A stretch of DNA of 18,388 nucleotides from contig CAJMSL010000029.1 of NCBI GenBank assembly GCA_905216045.1, positions 1-18,388 of the forward strand, in the 5' to 3' direction. The position numbers and the translations under genes were made by a program. Of this stretch, positions 7,378 to 14,146 are shown piece by piece (the stretch's first letter is position 1; every line of letters starts with the position of its first letter). Origin of the DNA: an uncultured bacterium (GTDB lineage Bacteria > Actinomycetota > Coriobacteriia > Coriobacteriales > Coriobacteriaceae). Under the pieces are notes generated by a model that did no database searches, was not told the origin of the DNA, and saw only the letters and a program-made list of their open reading frames with translations.

Positions 7378-7719
7378 CTATTCCGGCTTGGTTTCTACTG
7401 TGGGAGTCTTGTCCGCTGCGACTGGGGTGCGGGCGGTGTCCATAGTCAGGCAGTGCTTGGGGCAGCTCTCGATGCACTCACCGCACACCACGCAGGCATA
7501 CGGGTCGATCGACCACGTTCCACCCTTGCGATCGACCGCGAGCGCGCCCGCCGGACAGCGACGCGCGCACATACCGCAGCAAATGCACACGTCCATGTCG
7601 TTGACGATATGCCCGCGCAGGCGCTCGGGAGCCGTCAGCTTCTCCTGCGGATAGCACACCGTGACCGGCTGCTTGACCATAGAGCCCAAGGCTGTCTTGG
7701 CAAATGTCAGCAAACTCAT
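7378..7719 (-). CDS. echF: Ech hydrogenase subunit F, 2x[4Fe-4S] ferredoxin-like
   Basis: 113 residues, last gene of the hydrogenase operon. Two complete motifs C-x2-C-x2-C-x3-C-P are visible: Cys45/48/51/55 and Cys76/79/82/86. These bind two [4Fe-4S] clusters, as in EchF, HycF and NuoI. The protein would pass electrons from reduced ferredoxin to the small subunit on the cytoplasmic side of the membrane arm. The first 40 residues resemble the amphipathic lead of NuoI-type subunits (FAKTALGSMVKQPVTVCYP). After the second cluster comes a short Thr/Pro/Glu tail. ATG at 7717-7719 lies 7 bp from the echE stop, with AAAGGTAGG overlapping that stop, so it is probably translationally coupled. Confidence 0.9.
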   Translation of the reverse strand: MSLLTFAKTALGSMVKQPVTVCYPQEKLTAPERLRGHIVNDMDVCICCGMCARRCPAGALAVDRKGGTWSIDPYACVVCGECIESCPKHCLTMDTARTPVAADKTPTVETKPE

Positions 7720-7726
7720 GCCGCGC

Positions 7727-8815
7727 CTACCTTTCCGTGCAGCTAATACAGGGGTCGATGGTCAGGATAATCATGGGCACGTTGGCAAGGAGCACGCCCT
7801 GCAGCGCATGTGTCAGACCCGCCAGGTTCTGCGACGTCGGCGTGCGCACGCGGAAGCGATCCAGGTTCTTGGTGCCGTTGCCGCGCACATAGTAATACGC
7901 CTCGCCACGCGGCTGCTCAATCACAACCTCGCCACGCGCGCCGTCGGCCGGCGTGAGCTTGGTGCGCCCGCCGATGCCGTCGTGCGGGATCTTGCCCACA
8001 AGCTCCTCGATGATGTCCATGGCCTGCGTGACCTCGGCACAGCGCACCTGGCAGCGGGCATAGCAATCGCCATCGGTAGCAACGATGGGCTCAAACGCAG
8101 CCAGATCCGCATAGGCGCCGTCGCCGAACATGCGCACGTCGTAATCCACGCCCGAGGCGCGACCGAACGGGCCGACCATCGACAGATTCAGCGCATCCTT
8201 CTCGCTAATCACGCCCACGCCATGCAGGCGCTCGCCGCAGCTGGCATCGTCCAAAAACGTATGCACCAGAGCCTCGTAGTCGGGGCGCATGGCGTCAAGC
8301 GTCTCGACAATGCCCGCCAGCTCGGAGTCCTCGATATCGTGCTTAAGGCCGCCGATCTCATTAATCGACAGAATCACGCGGCCGCCGCAAGTGCTCTCAA
8401 AGATCTTGAGAATCTGCTCGCGCAGAGTCCACGAACGATAGAACAGTGCCTCGAAGCCAAAGGCATCGGCGAGCAGGCCCAGCCACAGCAGATGCGAGTG
8501 GATGCGCGAAAGCTCGTGCAGAATGGTGCGGATATACTGCACGCGGCCGGGCACCTCGATGTCGAGCATGCGCTCGCAGGCGCTGGCATAGCCATAGCTG
8601 TGACCCACGGCGCAAATGCCACAGATGCGCTCAGCGATGTAGCCAAACTGGTGCATATCGCGCTTTTCGGTGAGCTTCTCGAGTCCGCGGTGAACAAAGC
8701 CGATCTGCGGAATTGCCTCGATGACGCGGTCATCCTCGATCACCAGGTCCAGATGAAGCGGCTCGGGCAGCACCGGGTGCTGCGGGCCAAACGGAATAAC
8801 GGAGCGATGTGCCAT
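7727..8815 (-). CDS. echE: Ech [NiFe] hydrogenase large (catalytic) subunit
   Basis: 362 residues, homologous to EchE, the C-terminal part of HycE, and NuoD. The [NiFe] site is held by two cysteine pairs, both present: R-I-C-G-I-C (Cys65, Cys68) and D-P-C-I-S-C-T-E-R at the extreme end (Cys356, Cys359). It is therefore a true hydrogenase, not the complex I relative that lost nickel. The protein stops right after this motif, with no peptide left for a maturation protease to remove, a feature reported for some Ech/Coo-type enzymes. GGAGG of the ribosome site lies inside the end of echD; ATG is 5 bp after the echD stop. Nickel insertion genes (hypA-F) are not in the window and must be elsewhere. 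Confidence 0.92.
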   Translation of the reverse strand: MAHRSVIPFGPQHPVLPEPLHLDLVIEDDRVIEAIPQIGFVHRGLEKLTEKRDMHQFGYIAERICGICAVGHSYGYASACERMLDIEVPGRVQYIRTILHELSRIHSHLLWLGLLADAFGFEALFYRSWTLREQILKIFESTCGGRVILSINEIGGLKHDIEDSELAGIVETLDAMRPDYEALVHTFLDDASCGERLHGVGVISEKDALNLSMVGPFGRASGVDYDVRMFGDGAYADLAAFEPIVATDGDCYARCQVRCAEVTQAMDIIEELVGKIPHDGIGGRTKLTPADGARGEVVIEQPRGEAYYYVRGNGTKNLDRFRVRTPTSQNLAGLTHALQGVLLANVPMIILTIDPCISCTER

Positions 8816-8820
8816 GGACC

Positions 8821-9537
8821 TTACGCCTCCTTTTTCTGCTTGTCGCGGGCGGCCTTAGCGGCAAGCGCCGCGCGGACCTTGGCCGCTTTCTCGGGATCCA
8901 TGGCGGCGAGCTTTGCCTCCATCTCGGCAGCCTTGAGCGCGGCCTTCGCAGCGGCCTCATCGTGCTGAGCATCGGAGCCGGCAGCCGCAGCGGGCTGAGC
9001 AGCGGCGCCCGCGGCGTCGCCGGCGCTCGCAGCACCCTCCCCTGCAGCAGCCGCAGCCGCGGCGGCCTTTTCGGCCGCGGCTTTGCGCGCCTTGGCCTCG
9101 GCGGCGGCACGGACCTTCATGGCCTTCTCGCGTGCGGCCTTCACCTCGGGCGTGATAACGCTCATGGGTTCGGCAGTCGAGACCTGGTAGAAAAAGCCCT
9201 TAAAGTCGATCTGCATGTCGGTGATGGCAAGCCCAAACAGGTCGTGCGCTTCGTTCTCAAACGGAATTACCGCCGGATAGTACGAGCTGATGGACGGAAT
9301 CTCCTGATACTGATCAATTCCCTCAACCACCAGGTTCTCGATCGCATAGCTGCCGTCCTGCGCAATATTCTCCTGAGCAGCGCGGACGTTGATAAACGTA
9401 TAGACCAGGCGATACGATCCGTCGTCCACACAGCGCTCGGCATGCATCTGCACAAAGCGCGCGCCGACGCCCTTGAGCGCCTGGACATGCGACAGAAGCT
9501 CGTCGATCCCAACGGTGGCATAGATAGCCTTTTGCAT
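8821..9537 (-). CDS. echD: Ech hydrogenase subunit D, NuoC-like 30 kDa family, with long Ala/Lys tail
   Basis: 238 residues. Residues 1-125 match the 30 kDa complex I subunit family (NuoC, EchD, N-terminal part of HycE), with the typical F-E-N-E-A-H-D-L-F-G segment at 93-102. It links the large and small subunits in the peripheral arm. From about 130 to the end there is a highly charged, Ala-rich region (repeats of AAAEKAAAAAAAA, AAEMEAKLAAMDPEKAAK) likely to be helical or disordered; EchD proteins are normally much shorter. The ATG (9535-9537) shares one base with the echC stop codon (TAATG), so translation is coupled. The tail is in the same frame with no stops and GC-rich Ala codons, so it is a real extension, not a read-through. 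Confidence 0.85.
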   Translation of the reverse strand: MQKAIYATVGIDELLSHVQALKGVGARFVQMHAERCVDDGSYRLVYTFINVRAAQENIAQDGSYAIENLVVEGIDQYQEIPSISSYYPAVIPFENEAHDLFGLAITDMQIDFKGFFYQVSTAEPMSVITPEVKAAREKAMKVRAAAEAKARKAAAEKAAAAAAAAGEGAASAGDAAGAAAQPAAAAGSDAQHDEAAAKAALKAAEMEAKLAAMDPEKAAKVRAALAAKAARDKQKKEA

Positions 9538-10127
9538 TACTCGGCCTCCTTTGCAGCGACGGGCGCTGCGGGTTTCTCGGCAGGCGCGTCACCGGCACCG
9601 TCAGCCCCGGCCCCAGCTGCAGCCACGAACCCGTCCTCGCCCAACTCGACGCCGCCATCCCAGGTAGCAGCGCCGCCCACGGTAAGCGGGTCACCGCCGG
9701 CGCGCATCACGGCCTCCTTCTGATCAAGGATGCCGCACGCCTCCACGATGGCATCGATCACGGTCTCGGGACGAATGGCGCACCCGGGCGCATACACGTC
9801 CACGGGAATCGCGCGGTCCACGCCGCCGATCACGTTATAGGCATCGCGGAATACGCCGCCCGAACACGCGCAAATGCCGCACGCCACCACGCACTTGGGC
9901 TCGAGCATCTGGCTGTAGATCTGGCGCACGACGGGCAGGTTCTGGGCATTGACCGACCCCGTCACCAAAAAGATATCCGCATGCTTGGGGTTGCCGGTGT
10001 TGACCACGCCAAACCGCTCCGCATCGAACTGCGGGGTAAGTGAGGCCAACACCTCGATATCGCATCCGTTGCAGCTCGAACCGTCGTAATGAATAACCCA
10101 CGGCGAGCGCGACATTTTATGATCCAT
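9537..10127 (-). CDS. echC: Ech hydrogenase small subunit C, NuoB-like
   Basis: 196 residues. It carries the proximal [4Fe-4S] cluster that feeds the [NiFe] site. Candidate ligands are Cys19 and Cys22 (SCNGCDIE), Cys86 (GICACSGG) and Cys116 (PGCAIRPE; many relatives have PGCPPRP here). The family domain ends at about 145; a 50-residue Ala/Gly/Glu-rich tail follows. The start ATG at 10125-10127 has GGAGG overlapping the echAB stop at a spacing of 8. The 1-base overlap with echD ties it to the operon. Complex I NuoB has adjacent Cys-Cys instead of C-x2-C, so this belongs to the hydrogenase branch. Confidence 0.9.
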   Translation of the reverse strand: MDHKMSRSPWVIHYDGSSCNGCDIEVLASLTPQFDAERFGVVNTGNPKHADIFLVTGSVNAQNLPVVRQIYSQMLEPKCVVACGICACSGGVFRDAYNVIGGVDRAIPVDVYAPGCAIRPETVIDAIVEACGILDQKEAVMRAGGDPLTVGGAATWDGGVELGEDGFVAAAGAGADGAGDAPAEKPAAPVAAKEAE

Positions 10128-10139
10128 GGATGCCGCCTC

Positions 10140-13022
10140 CTAAATAAACACGTCGACGAGGATGGGCATAAGGTTGAGCAGGCCAAACACCAGCGCCACG
10201 CCCCATCCGAGCCTAAAGCAGCTGCGCCAGGTGCTACGGGCGAAGGTGTTGTCGATCAGCACCTCGACAAAGTACGTCGCAGCCATCACGACCAGGGCGA
10301 CCACCCAGCTCACTGGGTTGTCCCAAACAAAGAACATGCCCACCCACATCAAAAACAGCACGGGTTCGCACCAGTGCATAAGGGTCATCTTGGCCAGCGT
10401 GCCGCCGCTCATCTCGGTGGCGACGCCTTGGACAATCTCCTGATGCGCGTGATGCGAGTACGAAAGGTCAAACGGCGACTTGCGCAGCTTGATGGTAAGC
10501 ACCGCGAGCAGCGCGAGGAAAATGGGTGCGCTGTACACGATGATGGGGGCCGACTGCCCCGTCACGGCAATGGAATCGAAGCTGTCGGTGGCAAGATACA
10601 GGCCCACGCTCATCAGCAGAACGGCGGGCTCGTAGCTCATAACCTGCAGCAACTCACGATCGGCGCCGACCTGCGCAAACGGGCTTTGCGTCGAGGCGGA
10701 CGCCAGCACCACAAAGATCGCGGCGAGCGTCACCATAAAAGCGCACAGCAGCGTGTTGGAGCCCGACACAAAGATGCCACCGCCCACCACGGTAAAGATG
10801 AGCGCGCACGCCATATAGGTATCGTCCATGGTGTTTACGCTGGCAGGGGCTTTGCGCAGCAGCTTGGCAACGTCGTAGAATGGCTGGAGCAGGCGCGGGC
10901 CCACGCGGCCCTGCATGCGGGCCGAAAGTTTGCGGTCGAGGCCGTCGATCAGGCCGCCCACAAGCGGCGCCAGCAGGGCAAACGCCACGGTGCCAATAAA
11001 AATGCCCACGACACCCGAACCTTCAAAATACTTGCCGCGCAGCACCGAGGGCGCGCTCATGGCAAGCCGCTCGGGCCCAATCCACGCGCAACACAGCAGC
11101 GCAAACAAGATAATGCTGCAGCACACGACGCTACCCGCGGGGCCAATACGCTTCTCGCCAAGGGCATCCTCCGAATACCAATTGCGCTTTTCGGCCTTCA
11201 CCTCGCGTCCCATCGAGCCGCGGAAATGGCGATATTTGTCGGTTCCCACGCCCGAAAGGTACACGTTGACGTGCGGCTTATTGCTCACGCGGAACGACGT
11301 CAGCAGCACCACGGCGATAAACGCCACGATAACCACCATCAGATACATGGCGTCCTTGCCAATAACGTACGGCACGCGGCCAAACACCATGGCCAAGTAA
11401 GGCGACACCAGGCCGCTCGAGATAACCGGGAACGCCACGCAGCACAGAATCAGCAGCGCGGCGATGGTGTTGAGCGCCATCCATTCGGTCTTATGGACAT
11501 TGACCTCAGCGTTTTGAGCCGTGGGGTCGACGCCCGAAAGCTTGGCAAGCCACTTGCCCCAGAAGTAAAACGTCGCGGCCGAGCCAAAGGCGAGCACCAT
11601 GATCATGAGCACGTTGCCAGTCTGCGCAAACGCCACCAGGGCGCCCCACTTGGACACGAGCATGCCAAACGGCGCCACAAACATGCCCATAATGCCCAGC
11701 ATCATCAGACGCGTCAGGTGCGGCATGCGGCTGAACAGACCGTCCATGTCCTCGATATTACGGCTGCCGATATGATGCTCGGCCGTGCCCACGCACAGGA
11801 ACAGCAGCGACTTTGCCACCGTGTGGAACAGGATTAGGAAGATGGCCGCCCATACGGCCTCGGGCGCGCCGACACCCAAGCAGGCGCTGATGAGGCCCAA
11901 GTTGGAAATGGTGGAGTACGCGAGTACGCGTTTGGCGTTGCTCTGCGAGATGGCCATGAGGGCAGCGAGCAAAAACGTGATGGCACCCACACTCGTAACC
12001 ATAAAACCGGTCACGGGATAGATGGCATAGAGCGGGCTCAGCTTGACCATCAGGAACACGCCGGCCTTGACCATGGTCGACGAGTGCAGCAGGGCGCTCG
12101 TGGGCGTGGGGGCAACCATGGCACCCAACAGCCAAGTGTGGAACGGCATCTGTGCGGCCTTGGTGAGTGCGGCGAGCGACAGCAGAACGACCGGCATCAC
12201 CAGCAGCGCGGATTGCGCGGTTCCGGCGCCGGAAAGCTCGATCATGCCCGAGATGGTCAACGGCATGCCGTTGACGTGCAGGAACATAAGGCCAACCAAA
12301 AACGCGATGCCACCCAGCATGTTGAGGATGATCTGGGTGAAGGCGTTTTTAATGGCCTCGGGCGTGCGCGTGTAGCCAATCATAAGGAACGAGCACACGG
12401 TGGTGATTTCCCAGCCACAGAACAGCCACTCAAGGTTGTCGCTCGTCACGATGACGAACATGGCCGAGAGGAACAGGAACATAAGCGCCAGGAACTGCGG
12501 GCGTCGATCGGGCGCGGTCTGCCCGCGCAGCGCGGCCTCGTGCTCGTCATGGGCCTGGAAGTCCTTCATATAACCCAGGGCATACACGCAGATTAGGCTG
12601 CCGACGATGCCGACGGCGAGGACCATGATCACGCTCATGTAGTCTAGGTAGAGCGGCGTGGCGGTGACGGCTTCGACCGCGGGCAGCGTCATGGCTGCAA
12701 AGGCGAGTGAGCCCACCAGCTGGACTATGCCGAGCACCGTGGTGAGCGCGTTCTTATATTTGTGCGCGTTGTACAGGATGACGGCGCACAGAATTACGTC
12801 GATGACGGAGCTGGTGATCGAGAGCACATGCGAGGTGCCGGGGGCAACCTCAAAGCTCTGCGGACCCGTACCAAAAAACATGACGGCGACTACAACTGTC
12901 ACCGCCATGATAATGCCGGAGCCTATAAGCCCCACCGCATCGCGAGCTCGGTCACCGCGCGCGAGCAGCATGCCCAGCGCCGGTACCAGCGGAAACAGGG
13001 TAAGGAAATACAGTAGCGTCAT
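10140..13022 (-). CDS. echAB: Fused Ech membrane subunits A (antiporter/NuoL-like) and B (NuoH-like)
   Basis: 960 residues, almost entirely membrane-spanning. Residues 1-650 form an antiporter-like subunit (NuoL/HyfB/EchA): Glu205 in GWEITT, Lys288 before AAQMPFHTWL, the PTPTSALLHSSTMVKAG signature at 305-321 and Lys404 are the proton-channel residues of the family. Residues about 668-960 form a NuoH/EchB subunit: D-R-K at 696-698, ARMQGRVGPRLLQPFYDVAKLL, the YEP segment and SPFDLSYSHHAHQEIVQG. In described Ech operons these are two genes; here one frame crosses the junction (about 11030) without a break. ATG at 13020-13022 is preceded by GGGGGAGT at a spacing of 7-8. As first gene it follows a 280 bp non-coding region that must hold the operon promoter. 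Together the two halves should translocate ions as H2 is made. Confidence 0.92.
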   Translation of the reverse strand: MTLLYFLTLFPLVPALGMLLARGDRARDAVGLIGSGIIMAVTVVVAVMFFGTGPQSFEVAPGTSHVLSITSSVIDVILCAVILYNAHKYKNALTTVLGIVQLVGSLAFAAMTLPAVEAVTATPLYLDYMSVIMVLAVGIVGSLICVYALGYMKDFQAHDEHEAALRGQTAPDRRPQFLALMFLFLSAMFVIVTSDNLEWLFCGWEITTVCSFLMIGYTRTPEAIKNAFTQIILNMLGGIAFLVGLMFLHVNGMPLTISGMIELSGAGTAQSALLVMPVVLLSLAALTKAAQMPFHTWLLGAMVAPTPTSALLHSSTMVKAGVFLMVKLSPLYAIYPVTGFMVTSVGAITFLLAALMAISQSNAKRVLAYSTISNLGLISACLGVGAPEAVWAAIFLILFHTVAKSLLFLCVGTAEHHIGSRNIEDMDGLFSRMPHLTRLMMLGIMGMFVAPFGMLVSKWGALVAFAQTGNVLMIMVLAFGSAATFYFWGKWLAKLSGVDPTAQNAEVNVHKTEWMALNTIAALLILCCVAFPVISSGLVSPYLAMVFGRVPYVIGKDAMYLMVVIVAFIAVVLLTSFRVSNKPHVNVYLSGVGTDKYRHFRGSMGREVKAEKRNWYSEDALGEKRIGPAGSVVCCSIILFALLCCAWIGPERLAMSAPSVLRGKYFEGSGVVGIFIGTVAFALLAPLVGGLIDGLDRKLSARMQGRVGPRLLQPFYDVAKLLRKAPASVNTMDDTYMACALIFTVVGGGIFVSGSNTLLCAFMVTLAAIFVVLASASTQSPFAQVGADRELLQVMSYEPAVLLMSVGLYLATDSFDSIAVTGQSAPIIVYSAPIFLALLAVLTIKLRKSPFDLSYSHHAHQEIVQGVATEMSGGTLAKMTLMHWCEPVLFLMWVGMFFVWDNPVSWVVALVVMAATYFVEVLIDNTFARSTWRSCFRLGWGVALVFGLLNLMPILVDVFI

Positions 13023-13272
13023 ACCATCACTCCCCCATGCAAAAACGCTGCAATTGTTTAACGTTATAGCTCAATTGAGGAGTAGCGGCGGCAGATTTTC
13101 GGCCAACTGGGGAGTTTTAGGCGTACGGGGTAAGGAGTCTGTCCGCACTGGAGTAGAGGGTGACGTTTCCTTACCGCAGCGACGGGCGCGCGGCCCACTG
13201 TGTGCGGTTTATTGGCCACGTTGAAGGATGCCCCGATAGGCTCGCGGCGGTTCGAAAAGTTGGCGCGGCAAG
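13023..13272 (-). promoter_or_regulatory. Ech operon upstream region
   Basis: A 250 bp non-coding stretch between the ech start and the terminator of the helix-turn-helix gene. Near the gene there is an AT-rich patch (13051-13077) with two CAATTG sites flanking AACGTT, and on the minus strand a TATAAC hexamer, but no well-spaced -35. It must contain the ech promoter; the exact site is not decided by the sequence. I see no other feature here. Confidence 0.35.
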
Positions 13273-13294
13273 AAAAATGCGCCTCGTGGGCGCA
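13271..13294 (-). terminator. Terminator of the helix-turn-helix gene
   Basis: On the minus strand a 6 bp stem (TGCGCC, 5-base loop, GGCGCA; 13278-13283 with 13289-13294) is followed by TTTTTCTT. It lies 8 bp after the stop codon and separates this gene from the ech operon. Confidence 0.75.
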
Positions 13295-13302
13295 CCCTCT
13301 TG

Positions 13303-13707
13303 CTACTCTGCCTGCTTAACGCGCGGCTTGCGACCCCGCGGCTTATCGACCAGTGCGGACTCACCGCTCTCGCGATACTGGCGGCACCAGGCCTTAACCG
13401 AAGACTCGCTTGGAATCTTATACTTGATCATGGCTTCGCGAACCGTCAGACCGTTTTCCAGACGGTCCTTAACCACGGCGAGCTTTACGTCGTACGAATA
13501 GGTGTGATGGCGAGTGCCCGCATTGAGCACGGCGTCGGCACCGCCCACGGCATACGCGCGGGCCCACTGACGAGCCGTGGCCTGGGGAATGCCGAGCTCC
13601 GCGGCGAGGGCACGATGACCGACCCCCTCTTGGAGGACCTCGACGGCGCGCTGCCTAACCTCGGGCGCATGCGTGCGAGTCCTAGTTGCTTCCGACATAC
13701 CTGCCAC
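13303..13707 (-). CDS. Orphan IS3/IS150 OrfA-like helix-turn-helix protein
   Basis: 134 residues with two helix-turn-helix units. The first is at about 16-60 (ALAAELGIPQATARQWARAY). The second is at about 70-120 (GLTVREAMIKYKIPSESSVK), followed by a basic end GRKPRVKQ. This is the layout of the OrfA DNA-binding half of IS3-family transposases (as in IS150), where a GRKP-type segment follows the second unit. No OrfB catalytic gene, terminal inverted repeats or target duplication are visible, and the gene has its own terminator. It is either an IS remnant or a domesticated DNA-binding protein. The GTG start (13705-13707) has TAAGG at a spacing of 7; the ATG three codons later has only a poorly spaced site, so GTG is preferred. 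Confidence 0.75.
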   Translation of the reverse strand: MAGMSEATRTRTHAPEVRQRAVEVLQEGVGHRALAAELGIPQATARQWARAYAVGGADAVLNAGTRHHTYSYDVKLAVVKDRLENGLTVREAMIKYKIPSESSVKAWCRQYRESGESALVDKPRGRKPRVKQAE

Positions 13708-13751
13708 TTCTTAGCCTTAACCGTTAATCTGCTTTTTTACGTGCATGTTAG

Positions 13752-13779
13752 ATAATAGCATTTTGCTGTTTGCTCAAAA
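13752..13779 (-). promoter_or_regulatory. Possible promoter of the helix-turn-helix gene
   Basis: On the minus strand TTTTGA (13774-13779) and TATTAT (13752-13757) are separated by 16 bp and lie about 45 bp upstream of the GTG start. The -35 match is weak. Confidence 0.35.
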
Positions 13780-14031
13780 CAGTTAATTAAAATAGACGCG
13801 GCGTTATCTGGGCATTTGGCACCAATTTACGACGTTTCTTTATCGATTATTTACGCTGGTAGCTGACTCGCAGCTAATCGTCATTCGCTTGTCACCAAAA
13901 TTGGCATCTCTTTATGTCTTTTGGTATAGAGGATATAATTATTAACCCCTCCCCCAATAATTTTGAGCGGCCTGCAAGGTAGTAGATGTCCTCACTCCTC
14001 ATGATTACCGCGCACTGCCCTCCACCGGAGC
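13780..14031. other. AT-rich non-coding stretch
   Basis: No credible gene. The base composition is clearly lower in GC than all neighbours. It holds a small hairpin TAGCTG/CAGCTA (13860-13876) and, on the plus strand, a perfect TATAAT at 13934-13939 with only a poor -35 17 bp upstream. The 65-residue minus frame at 13892-14089 runs through the terminator behind the flavin oxidoreductase and shows no family features. Confidence 0.5.
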
Positions 14032-14074
14032 AAAACAAAAAGGGCGGGACCTGCCGCGCTTGCAGACCCCGCCC
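14032..14074 (-). terminator. Terminator of the flavin oxidoreductase gene
   Basis: On the minus strand a 13-position stem (14062-14074 with 14042-14054; GGGCGGG core, two internal mismatches) is followed by TTTTTGTTTTG (14031-14041). It lies about 70 bp after the stop codon. Confidence 0.85.
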
Positions 14075-14146
14075 CGGTTGACACCCCATGGGACGCAGTC
14101 GGGCGAGGCAGATCCGTGCTACCGCCCCGCCTGGCCGCGAAGTTAA

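Noticed and set aside
7661..8968. 435-codon plus-strand open frame opposite echE and echD
   Set aside because: Antisense shadow; the minus strand carries the conserved [NiFe] cysteine motifs.
10089..11837. 582-codon plus-strand open frame opposite the ech membrane gene
   Set aside because: His/Gln/Arg-rich translation typical of antisense to membrane-protein codons in GC-rich DNA; no recognisable domain.
13303..13707. Complete insertion sequence
   Set aside because: No OrfB, terminal inverted repeats or target duplication could be found around the gene.
13892..14089. 65-codon minus-strand gene
   Set aside because: It passes through the oxidoreductase terminator, has no good ribosome site and no family features.
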